Assembly: GCA_963693315.1 (NCBI GenBank)
Contig: OY856186.1
Location: 138,106,439 to 138,170,438, forward strand
Direction: 5' to 3'
From: Diogma glabrata
Taxonomy: Eukaryota > Arthropoda > Insecta > Diptera > Cylindrotomidae
Length of the DNA stretch: 64,000 nucleotides
Shown: positions 12,106 through 25,460 of the stretch, one piece after another
Layout: each line of letters begins with the position of its first letter
How positions within the stretch are numbered: the stretch's first letter is position 1
Notes under the pieces: generated by a model
What the model was told of the DNA's origin: nothing
Databases searched by the model: none
What the model saw: the letters and a program-made list of their open reading frames with translations, nothing else
Translations under genes and position numbers: made by a program

Positions 12106-12305
12106 NNNNNNNNNNNNNNNNNNNNNNNNNNNNNNNNNNNNNNNNNNNNNNNNNNNNNNNNNNNNNNNNNNNNNNNNNNNNNNNNNNNNNNNNNNNNNNN
12201 NNNNNNNNNNNNNNNNNNNNNNNNNNNNNNNNNNNNNNNNNNNNNNNNNNNNNNNNNNNNNNNNNNNNNNNNNNNNNNNNNNNNNNNNNNNNNNNNNNNN
12301 NNNNN
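12106..12305. other. Assembly gap of exactly 200 N
   Basis: Run of 200 N, the same length as the gap at 45401-45600, so probably a fixed-size placeholder. It removes the upstream part of the transposase-like gene. Confidence 0.95.
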
Positions 12306-12688
12306 GCCACCATAAAGAAGACTTTAAGGTTGACGCTGAATGGCATTTTCATGCTACCAGCCATGGAAAGGGACCTTGTGATGGAATTGGTGGTACACTG
12401 AAGCGTGTTGCACACCGTTATAGTATGGCGAGCGAAGATAATATTATTGATACACCAAAAAAACTTTTCGAATGGGCTTTAAAATGGGAATCTACCATGA
12501 ACTTTGGATACGCCGATAAAAATGAATATCAATTAACAAAAGAAAAATTACAAAATCGATATAAAAATGCGATTACTATAAGTGGAACTCAAAAATTTCA
12601 TTCTTTTGTACCAGTAGATACTAAGACAATAAATGCAAAAATGTTTTCCAACTCAAAAGAAACTTTTGAATGTAAAATAAGTAAATAA
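12306..12688 (+). pseudogene. Transposase-like C-terminal fragment (SHGKGPCDGIGG motif)
   Basis: Open frame running out of the N gap to a stop at 12686-12688, about 127 residues. It begins HHKEDFKVDAEW and contains WHFHATSHGKGPCDGIGG followed by a TLKRVAH segment. As far as I recall, this His-Gly-Cys-Asp block is conserved in a multicopy family of uncharacterised, transposon-borne proteins in insects and other invertebrates; I cannot name the superfamily with confidence. A conserved Asp in the block fits a nuclease active site, but this is inference. Codon composition is less AT-extreme than its surroundings, so the frame looks real. It sits in the plus direction just inside the CCCAAGTAAC left end, supporting a role as that element's transposase. 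The 5' part is lost in the gap, so intactness cannot be judged. Confidence 0.6.
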
Positions 12689-13133
12689 TTTTTAATAACT
12701 ATATTTATTTTCACATATATAATTTGTATGATATTTTAAAAAGTTTATTCAATAATAAAATATTTGTAATTTAATGTTGAAAAACAATCTTTTACTTTAT
12801 GATTCCATAATAACATAATACGAACATAATACTTCTCCAGTCAAAAGTTCCTAAATAGATTTAGTTGTTTATACGGCTTTTTTGTTTGCAGTCAAGACTG
12901 TCAAATTATTTTTTATAAGAGTGACAAGTGATTACTAAAAGTGATAAATAAACATTTCATTTTCTATGCCATCTAATACAAAGAAAATAATTGCAGAAGT
13001 GCTTTCCTATTCAAAAGAAACTTCTGTTTGTAAAATAAGTAAATCATTTTTAACAATTGTATTTATTTTATTTATTGTACTACATATATAATTTTTATAA
13101 TATTTTAAAAAGTTCATCTAATAATAAAATATT
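12656..13133 (+). repeat. Diverged direct duplication of the transposase 3' end
   Basis: The segment 12656-12773 (end of the coding frame plus 3' flank) recurs at 13012-13133 with about 15% changes. Shared words include TGTAAAATAAGTAAAT and AATAATAAAATATTTG. Copies are 356 bp apart. The second copy also keeps a short open frame into SKETSVCKISK. Confidence 0.7.
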
Positions 13134-13739
13134 TGATATTTAACATAAAAAAAATATCTCTTAGTTTATAACGCCATTTTTATAATTTTCCTTCAGAACA
13201 AAAAAAACTGATTCCCGACAGTCATATGCACAACGAATTTTATCTTTAAAACAAAAAATAACGCGTGTCCTCAACTTTCACAAGTGGTTAGATATAAAAT
13301 AAGCTTCAATTTAGTTTAAAAAAAAAAAAAAAAAAAAGAGGCTATGCCATTTTTTTTTCAATTACACCGTTTTTTTCTTATGTTACACCGTTAAAAATTA
13401 TTTCAAAAAATTAACAGTGTACATTTTTAAAAACTTTGTTCTAATACCTATTCAACGACATATCATTTATGAAAATCGATTCAGTAGTTTTTCAACAATC
13501 GCTCGTCAAAATGCAGTCACATCACAAAATAACAAAAAATTGAGGGGCACCCTGTGAAGACCCCTGGTCGAAAAAAAAAATTCTAAGAGAACTTGTATTT
13601 TTTATTTATCAAAGACTATCTATAAACAAAAAATAACCAAAATTAAAAGGGGTCAAGTCAAAATTTCCCAAAAAATTTGCTGACTTGCGTGAAATTGCTC
13701 ATATATATATATATATATCACTTATACCTTAAAACTATT
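13134..13739. other. No gene; A-rich and TA-rich low-complexity DNA
   Basis: Includes an A20-type run near 13318-13337 and a short TA run near 13702-13718. No recognised element. Confidence 0.4.
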
Positions 13740-16980
<3,241 letters not shown>

Positions 16981-17532
16981 TTTCTCCTACAACAGAATTT
17001 ATGTTTGTTGGGATACTACTGCCTGCTTTAATATTTTTATTATTAGAACTACGAAGTCGATTATATTGGTTAGCTTTTAATTAAAGTATTTTATGGATAT
17101 TAGCTCATTATATATCCAGAACACTATGTTTCCAGAGCTGTGGTGAAGTCAGCCTATGCATCAGCGTCTCAATATTTTTTTTTTGTTTTTCCGTCTCCGC
17201 TTATCACATATAGTCGTTTGGCATCAAAATTTTTCCGAAATTCAGAGATGAAGCCCATTGCAATAGGTAGATTTATATATGAAATCTACCTAAAATGCAA
17301 CAAAAGAGCTCGTTGTTTCTTTTTACGTTAATTTAGAGTTATTGCAAGTATATAATTCATTACTAAAACTCACAGCAACATTTCGCATGACATGACATTT
17401 TAATATAAATAGAGAGAGATGCTTTATCTATGTTTTGTTGCATAAATGCGTTAGTATATAATCAACTTTTTTTGTTACAAAGCAAATAGTTTTATAAAGA
17501 AGTAGCATGATTGAGGTAGCTCTATATATAAA
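16981..17532. other. No assignable gene
   Basis: A short hydrophobic open stretch near 16998-17084 ends in LRSRLYWLAFN and has no identifiable family. A small inverted pair near 17266-17290 (GTAGATTT / AAATCTAC) is also present. Confidence 0.3.
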
Positions 17533-19250
17533 TACTAGGGGGTATCCCTCGGGCTCCGCCGCCCCCCCTCCCCCACCCCCGCCCCACCCTCCTTTCCCCC
17601 TCCCTACGCACACCAATACACTCTTGCTCTTTTCATCCGGCTTTGATACAACTACTAAGTACTATCCATCATAATCCAACCTCTTCTAATCTATTCTGTG
17701 TGTACCTTCTGCTTAACTATAATTCTACAAAAACCATCGTGAGGTTAACGATAAATTTTTATACGATCAATGACAAATGGTTGAAAATAATAATAATAAG
17801 AAAATACTGAAATAGCAGCTTTTGTTCTTCTATATTTTATTTGCAGAAAATGAAGCTATGCAAAAATAATGATGGAAAAAAAATATTCTATGATTTTTAC
17901 ATCGACATCGACATTTTTACATTTACATCGACAATGACAACGATATTTCGTACTGAGTTTCTTAAAGTTCATTTTATTAAATCGGTTTAAATTATTAATG
18001 TTTGAAAATGTATATTATAACCTAAACTGTTTTTTGTATAAAAATATCAAATGTTTTCAACCTACATTGTTTTTAAAAATTGTTAAAAATCTATATTTTT
18101 CTATGCTGTTATGTTCGCTGTACTAAAGAACAATTTTCTGGTTCTGGTCCTGCCATAATAGCGCTAGTATTTTACGAAATGTTGTGTCAAAAAGTGAGGA
18201 AATAGACCTTTAATCATGTACTTTCATCAATTTGTTTCCTCTTTTCTTTTTTAATAAACTTATTATAAAAACCATCTACCAACTTTACTATTTAATGTAA
18301 AAATTATTCCTTTAAAAAAAGGTTATTATTCCTTTAAAAAAAATTCGATCTATTTTCCATAATAAATATTACATATCTTGTGACTAATTCAAAATAAAAA
18401 AGGTTTTATTAATAAAACATCAACAAAAATTATAAATATATGTATTATGTAACTTAATTAAAATAAAAAAATAAAATCCCCTAAATGCATTCTATAACAT
18501 GATTGCATTCATAACTAAACAAAATGACGTCACACGATCTTTTATGATAAAGCTGTTATATTGCAAGAGAAATACATACTCAAATAGTAGTTTTTGTTTT
18601 TCCTTAATTTAGTTCACAGGAATGAAATTATGGCAAATAATTATCGGAAACCACTATTATATGATTTTTAGCACTGTCTGTCAAAAAACTAATTAATTTT
18701 CTTGTTAATATCGAAATTATATAATAATTTGAACGAAACGGAAAATGACAGTGCAATAAAATGCTATGAAAACTGCATTATCGATCAAATTGCACTATCG
18801 TAAATCGAAATGTATGTATGAATAAAATAAAAGTGTGTAAAAAAACAATAATTTTAATGTTATTTATAGTAGTTGTTGTTATTCTTAATATCGAAATGTA
18901 AATATCGAAATGATTTTAATGATTTTAATTTGAACAAATTATGGCAAAAGACAACTTAACTTTTTAACTAACTTTAAAGAACTACTTTATCGATAATTCT
19001 AAGTATCCAAAAACAAAATTTTATATAAGTTTTATTTATATACGAATTATTTATTTATATGAATTCATTCATGAATAATAAAATAAAAAAGCACAATAAT
19101 TTTAAAGTTATTTAAAGAAAATAATGAATTTATGAATAAAAAAAAACAATTTTAATGTTATTTAAAATAAAAATTTAAAAACTGCATTATCGTAAAACGA
19201 AATGTATGTATGAATATGAATAAAATAAAAGTGTGTAAAAAAACAATAAT

Positions 19251-19433
19251 TTTAATTTTTATTTTGGATTTTTGAGATCAATTAAACTCAAGTAAATAAA
19301 GAAGTAATTGGAATATTTTCAATTCAAAGGTATGGTTTGAACTTCAAACCATACCTTTGAATTGAAAATATTCCAATTACTTCTTTATTTACTTGAGTTT
19401 AATTGATCTCAAAAATCCAAAATAAAAATTAAA
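19251..19433. repeat. Perfect 91-bp-arm hairpin
   Basis: Arms 19251-19341 and 19343-19433 are exact reverse complements around a single base (19342). One arm sequence recurs, slightly diverged, at about 20510-20583 inside the hAT MITE. Confidence 0.9.
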
Positions 19434-19630
19434 TTCCCTTAATGTGGTCTAATGTTAATACATATAGAACTACAAATTGACCAAGTGTCAGCCATTGATT
19501 TCACATTGATTGGAGACAATCAATAATGACTATACAATCGTGACTTAGGATGTTAATTAGAATAGAAATGTTCCCCATTCTATGAATTCACACAAAGTAT
19601 TGTCTAGAAATTTAATGCAAAAAATCCCAT
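19257..19630. mobile_element. 374-bp insert with 14-bp direct flanking duplication and terminal hairpin
   Basis: ACAATAATTTTAAT flanks the insert at 19243-19256 and 19631-19644, while the uninterrupted right arm has it once. This is clean evidence of insertion. The insert opens with a perfect hairpin (19251-19433, arms of 91 bp around one central base). No coding. A 14-bp duplication is long for a cut-and-paste DNA element and more typical of LINE-machinery insertion, yet no poly-A tail is visible. Confidence 0.75.
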
Positions 19631-19667
19631 ACAATAATTTTAATGTTATTTAAAAAAAAATCAAAAA

Positions 19668-19742
19668 AAAATCGCAATATTCAGGTTTCGAACTTTCAAT
19701 CTTATGATCATCAGTCGAGCAATTTGAACTATATTTGAACTA
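19668..19742 (-). repeat. tRNA-like sequence in left fold-back arm
   Basis: Reverse complement shows TTGCTCGACTGATGATCATA followed by a B-box-like GTTCGAAACC. It mirrors the better-preserved copy at 21303-21373. Too decayed to be a tRNA gene. Confidence 0.45.
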
Positions 19743-20138
19743 TAGACTAAAGGATACATAAGGTATCCGTTACGCTCGTATAGAAGGATAGACTTACGGC
19801 TATTATATTATAGATTCTGTTACAATTAGCGTTATAAAGGATTAATATGTATCATGAAGCTCTGTATTGGTGTAACTTGTCATCATCTTCATTTTTATAA
19901 AGATGGTCGATGGAGTGGAAAATATATCGCCATAATGACCAAAAATGTTTTAATAACTATTTTTGATAACTATGTATTTTGAATATATCACGTATTACGA
20001 TAACTGGATTTTTGTTGAAGACCATTTATAACTTAGAATAAGTTTTAAATTTTAAAAATAAATTCCCCAAAATAAATTCATTTTACATAACCTGAAACTG
20101 TCAAAAATGCTACAAAGAATTCATAATTGTATAACAGT

Positions 20139-21034
20139 TAGGGCACGGTCGATTAATCGATTGGGACTAAATATCGATTAACGATTAATATGACAATTTT
20201 AACACCGATTAATCGATTAATCGATTAAATAAAATTTTCACTAATTCTAATATGTTTATTAACTTTTTTTAAACAAATACATATATAAATAATACGTGTA
20301 TCATATTTAAAAGTTCAACTTTTACGATGACATAAGAATAAACAAAAATTCAATAGCTATCTATGTATTAAGGGCATAAAGTAGGTCTTTTTTGCCTAAG
20401 AATGAAATTGTTGCTCTAGGCGTTAGCCTCGGATCCGTATCTCCCTCTCTGTCATTGAAATTTTCAGACCTTACGAAATTATGTGTTTAAAAATATACTG
20501 TACTATTTTGGATTTTTTGAGATCAATTAAACTCAAGTAAGTAAAGAAGTAATTGGAATATTTTCAATTCAAAGGTATGGTTTGAAGTTTCTCAGAAAAA
20601 AACTACAATTCACATTTTACGTGTTTCGGATCGGATACTGTACTAATTAAAAATGATAAGAAACAAGCTGTTTCCTTCAGAATGGAAAGTAATGGAGTTC
20701 AATGTACTTCAAACCATAGTTTACTGTTTGGATTAATAATAAAAATATTGCTTAAGGCAAAGTAAAGATTTTTGCGTTGGGATCAAATTTTGTTATTAAT
20801 GTACTTTGTGTTAAACCCATAGCAATTAGAAAAGTAATTCGTAAGAAAAAGAGAATACATCTTTAGACAATAAACCTTTTCACAATTCGATACAAAATTC
20901 GTTAAATAAATTTGTAAATTTTTAACATTTTCGTAAATTTAGATTAATCGATTAGTAAGTTTTTTGTTCGATTAATCGAACGATTTGCGAAATGATCAAT
21001 TAATCGAACAATCGATTAATCTAACTATGCCCTA
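20139..21034. mobile_element. hAT-type MITE, 8-bp duplication ATAACAGT
   Basis: 896 bp with TIRs TAGGGCA...TGCCCTA and a perfect 8-bp target duplication ATAACAGT at 20131-20138 and 21035-21042, the signature of hAT transposition. Both subterminal regions are packed with CGATTAATCGA-type palindromic words, plausible transposase sites. No coding capacity. It sits in the loop of the fold-back element, so it inserted later. The centre carries a copy of the hairpin arm of 19251-19341. Confidence 0.9.
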
Positions 21035-21221
21035 ATAACAGTTATCTTATTTTCCAGAAATTATACAATATTTACTAAGGGCGCATTGAAATGTGGGTCT
21101 TATATTATCAGGTTTTACCATAAAAATTAATTGGCACCTAAAACTCCCATACATATTCAAAAAAATCATAATTATGTTATTTATTTAAAATATTATTTAA
21201 TTTATTTCCGCGACATATCAA

Positions 21222-22161
21222 TAATATATTAGCCGTAAGTCTATCCTTCTATACGAGCGTAACGGATATCTTATCTATCCTTTTGTCTATAGATCAAATA
21301 TAGTTCAAATTGGTATATTGGTAGCGCGCTCGACTGATGATCTATAGATTGTAAGCTCGAAACCTGAATAGTGCGAATTTTTTTTTATTTTTTTTTTTAA
21401 ATAACATTAAAATTATTGTTTTTTTTACACACTCTTATTTTATTCATATTCATACATACATTTCGTTTTACGATAATGCAGTTTTTAAATTTTTATTTTA
21501 AATAACATTAAAATTGTTTTTTTTTATTCATAAATTCATTATTTTCTTTAAATAACTTTAAAATTATTGTGCTTTTTTATTTTATTATTCATGAATGAAT
21601 TCATATAAATAAATAATTCATATATGTATAAATAAAACTTATATAAAATTTTGTTTTTGGATACTTAGAATTATCGATAAAGTAGTTCTTTAAAGTTAGT
21701 TAAAAAGTTAAGTTGTCTTTTGCCATAATTTGTTCAAATTAAAATCATTAAAATCATTTCGATATTTACATTTCGAAGGCAGTGCTAAAAATCATATAAT
21801 AGTGGTTTCCGATAATTATTTGCCATAATTTCATTCCTGTGAACTAAATTAAGGAAAAACAAAAACTACTATTTGAGTATGTATTTCTCTTGCAATATAA
21901 CAGCTTTATCATCTTGCATATAACAGCTTTATCATAAGAAGTGTGACGTCATTTTGTTTAGTTATGAATGCAATCATGTTATAGAATACATTTAGGGGAT
22001 TTTATTTTTTTATTTTAGTTAAGTTACATAATACATATATTTATAATTTTTGTTGATGTTTTATTAATATTTTATTAATAAAACCTTTTTTATTTTGAAT
22101 TAGTCACAAGATATGTAATATTTATTATGAAAAATAGATCGAATTTTTCGATCGGTTCGCA
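21222..22161 (-). repeat. Right arm of fold-back element
   Basis: Reverse complement of the left arm without the 374-bp insert. It also lacks a ~100-bp piece present on the left near 18790-18890 and has a short local duplication near 21901-21930 (ATAACAGCTTTATCAT twice). Confidence 0.8.
21303..21373 (+). repeat. tRNA-like sequence in right fold-back arm
   Basis: Reads TTGGTAGCGCGCTCGACTGA then a B-box-like AGCTCGAAACC at the right distance, as in a tRNA D-arm to T-arm layout. The acceptor stem does not pair and the anticodon arm is poor. Probably a tRNA-derived segment captured in the element (SINE-like) rather than a gene. Confidence 0.45.
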
Positions 22162-22329
22162 GAGCCCGCGGGATACCCCCTAGTAATATATAAAAGTTGA
22201 GAGAAAACTTAACACCAACATATTTTGGAACCATGTTGAATATGTATTAGTTTTATAATTCAAAAATTTTATCAAAAGAAACTATTTGTATTTGTTTTCA
22301 AAAGAAAACGTCAAAATTAATCCTGATAG

Positions 22330-22573
22330 TAACTCTTAAAAACTCTAACACACAGCTGTTATATAGCTAAAATAGCTCTATTATATATTATTGAACCACT
22401 TGTTTAGATGTTATCTGAAGGAGAAATAAGCTGTAAAAGTAGCAAATTTTGCATCATAACAGCTCTGTTAGAGCTGTGGTAGCGCTACTTCAGCAAAATA
22501 TAAAGCTATCAGCTCTATAGTTTAGCTCTAGAGCACTGTGAGAGCTTATATAAAACTGAAATTGTTACTTGGG
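22330..22573. repeat. Right subterminal region and TIR of CCCAAGTAAC element
   Basis: At least six AGCTCT/AGAGCT words in both orientations, ending in AATTGTTACTTGGG. Mirrors 10938-11300. Confidence 0.6.
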
Positions 22574-22851
22574 AACGGATGCCATTTTGTAGGTGAGTGT
22601 GGGTGTCTTCCCTCTATAAAATTCACACACCAACCAAAAAAGGAAAATTTGGACAGTAATTGGAATATTAGAAATTGTTCGAATTATTAATATTAACATT
22701 AAATACGGAAATACATAGCGAAATACATTTTTATTGCTCCTAGTGTCATATTGGACCGAAGATTGATACAGGAAATAAGCAATAATATTAAACATCACAT
22801 TTGAATTTTTTCAAATAAAACTACAAACGTCTAGCGCAACACATAGATTAT

Positions 22852-23600
22852 AAATAGGGTTTGAAAATTTATCGACGTTTTTATTTACCGGTAATACGGT
22901 AAAAAACTTTTATAAAACGGTTAACCGGTAATTTACCGAAGTAATAAACTTTGATCTAACGTTTCAAATTATCAGATTAAGCAAACTATTTATAACTTAA
23001 ATTGGCGTGTAATAATCAATAACACATTTTAAGAAGAAAATTTAAAAATAATTTAAATCTTGAAATTTTTTAAGGTTTTGGTTATTAGAATATTGGCGTA
23101 AGAAACACGTTGTCTCTACATTGTTATCATACAAGTTTGTTATCGACCTTAGTTTAGTGCAAATCATACCAGCTGCTGCAACCGCACGCTCGAATTCGAC
23201 ACTTGTTGATGGAATGGTAAATAATTTATTAAAAGCTTTCTCTAAATATTTGACACGAATGTTGTGTTCTTGGAAAAAGTCAATATAACTTTTAATAATA
23301 TTTGTGAATCCCTTAGGTCATTTTTCAGTACTGCTTTCCAAAAAATGTTTATTCATTTTCTGTTCATTTGTACTTTGCGACTATTCTTTTATTGTTAATT
23401 CTGACATCGCTAACATGGACGCACTTGGTCACGGGAAGTGCATACTTCCGAATCTGAGCTTTCGGTTTCAATCCATCATTGAAAGCAAAATGTTTAATTA
23501 ATTCAACAATTTTTTTTATCAAGGGCTCTTTTGCTTTATGAAATATTTTATAGCATACATTGCATACTTTACTGGCATTTAAATCATCGAGATAGTGCAA
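22852..23600 (-). pseudogene. hAT transposase remnant, internally deleted
   Basis: On the minus strand 23600-23500 reads a BED-finger-like stretch (SKVCNVCYKIFHKAK, with the paired Cys). Further on, 23310-23080 encodes the hAT C-terminal dimerisation region, with IPSTSVEFERAVAAAGMICT and then KLRS (family pattern P..S...ER.FS.AG...). The catalytic core between them is missing, so the copy is dead. At 22852 the flank carries TAGGGTTTGAAA, a hAT-like terminus, followed by GGTAAT/ATTACCGG palindromic words. The other terminus was not located. Cut-and-paste DNA transposase by family knowledge. Confidence 0.7.
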
Positions 23601-23866
23601 GATATTTGAAAAATCTATGTCCTTTATTTTATACGTATATTTCTAACGAGAACTCCTTAAAATCTTTAAATATGAATGTTTTTTGTGAACTAAGTTCATC
23701 TAACATACATTTTATTGTTATATCAGTAACATATAGATTTAAGTCATATCGACACTGTCTTTACAGCAACCATATTGCGGCAAGAGCTTATGACTATAAG
23801 TTAAACGACGCGTCGTCGATAAGTTTCGACGCTGAATTTAGGTTACTACCTATTTTTGACTTACTA

Positions 23867-24185
23867 CCCGAGTAAGGAAAGGCTAAGGGGCCAAGCCTGG
23901 GCCAATACCGAGCCATAGCTTTTGGGGGTTGGACCAGGTCTACCAAGCCAATTTTTTTTCCAGACGTCCTTTAAATGTGTGGAAAGAGGTTGTTGAAAGA
24001 GTTATACATATATAAAAATAAAAATAAACATAATATGGCCTGCACATGTTTACAATGCATTAGACTGGTTAATAACCTTGGTTCAGTCTAGGCCTTTACA
24101 ACTGGCCCAAAGCTAACTAGCCAAGGCTTGGCTCGCCAATACTGGCCCGAGATTGGTTGTTTAACATTGGCAGCTCCTACCCGGG
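23867..24185. repeat. MITE-like repeat with CCCGAGTA/TACCCGGG ends
   Basis: A locally GC-rich ~319-bp unit with imperfect inverted ends (CCCGAGTAAGG vs inverted TACCCGGG) and internal inverted words built on GGCCAAGCCTGG / CCAAGGCTTGG. No coding. No target duplication established. Confidence 0.4.
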
Positions 24186-25455
24186 CTGTAGCTTGTAAGT
24201 AATTAGGTAATACTGTAAATAATTTTGTTAGTAACCGTTAAATTATAAGAAATCAGTTAAATTATAAACAATTATGTTACATTTATATTTGTTCGAAGTA
24301 TTCCAATAAACATTTCAATAAATCATGTTTCAATTTTCTTGATCTGTCAGCTGAACTTAATTCAATTTCAATAGAAGTTTCGAATATAATAAACAAGGAT
24401 TATTAAAAAAAATTATACTCATATGCAAAACCAGAGCTAGAAAAACTTTGCCTTAAAAACAATTTGCTGTATGACGAACTAAATACCTAGAATTCAGGAA
24501 ATACATTTTGAATCCGCAAAACTTCACATTAAGCTTTATATTAATTACCATTTATTTTATCATTTCAATAATCGTAAACGAATCCTCTTAAAACTTTAAT
24601 AAAAACTAACCTTAATCCCTATTATATATGCCCAAATCATTTAAATGATTTAAATCTAAAGTAAACTGAAAAACCTGAAATCCTTTATCTCCTAAATATA
24701 AAATATACAAAAAAAGTTTATAATTCTATGAATGAAGTAAATAAAACTGTTTGAATTTTTGTAATGTTACTATAGTAAATTTCTTCAACATCAGAAACGA
24801 CAAAAATACCGAACTTATGATTTTCGAATTTGTAAAAATAAATATAAATAAAAAAATTAAATTATTCAAATCGGATTAATAGGAAAGAATTCTAAGAAAA
24901 GGAAAACGGAATATAAAAATCTGTTTCATGGGAAAAGTGTTGGAATTATATTTATTATTGAAAGTGGTTAGAAATGTCAGATAAGTTTACCTCAATGTCA
25001 AATATTTAGAAATATCTAAGAACTTTGAAGGGTTAATTTAATTTTAAGTATCATTTTCATCTCGTATTTGAGATTTTTTGAAAACAATTTCCTTTATTTA
25101 GTTCATCGGTATGAGTATGTAAGGCATCTGGATTATGATTTTGGAGGTAGGTATGATGCTCTATATGATGTATACAAAAGAATCTTAAGGCAAATTTACT
25201 TTAGAATCATTCTTTTGTGGTAAAATACAAAAGGATAATTCCAATGTCCTTAATACGAGTAAATTGCAGAACGTAATATGTTTCGATTTTTTTCTTCAAA
25301 AAAAAAAAAATATTAATTTCGGTTCCTTTACTTTGGAAAGTAATTACAAAATAAATCTTTTTTAAGAAAATGATTTATGCATACGTCGGAAAATTTGTTT
25401 GTACAGAAAAGGAAAATTAATTTTATGTTATTTCTGAAGAAATATCTTTGAAGAT
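24186..25455. other. No gene; AT-rich
   Basis: Nothing recognised on either strand. The right part may contain unrecognised 5' sequence of the following LINE. Confidence 0.4.
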
Positions 25456-25460
25456 TAATA

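Larger units (their letters stand above)
18336..19815 (+). repeat. Left arm of fold-back element
   Basis: Pairs with 21222-22161 in inverse orientation. Matching landmarks: ATTCGATCTATTTT (18339 vs 22130-22143), ATCGATAATTCTAAGTATCC (18990s vs ~21660), and GGATAGACTTACGGCT near 19790 vs ~21235. The arm is interrupted by the insert at 19257-19630. Confidence 0.8.
17535..22183. mobile_element. Fold-back DNA element, TIR CTAGGGGGTATCCC, TA duplication
   Basis: CTAGGGGGTATCCCTCGGGCTC at 17535-17556 is matched (one mismatch) by the inverted copy at 22162-22183, with TA on each outer side. Inside, long inverted arms pair 18336-19815 with 21222-22161, interrupted on the left by a 374-bp insert and, in the loop, by a hAT MITE. 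A further ~780 bp (17557-18335), starting with a C-rich tract, separates the left TIR from its arm and has no partner on the right. No transposase is seen, so it is non-autonomous. The TA duplication is compatible with Tc1/mariner-like mobilisation but proves nothing on its own. Confidence 0.75.

Noticed and set aside
12059..12415. Open frames running through the N gap
   Set aside because: N runs translate as unknown residues; only the part after 12306 has real sequence.
21303..21373. Functional tRNA gene
   Set aside because: No acceptor-stem pairing, weak anticodon arm, and a mirror copy in the other fold-back arm; better seen as a tRNA-derived piece of the element.
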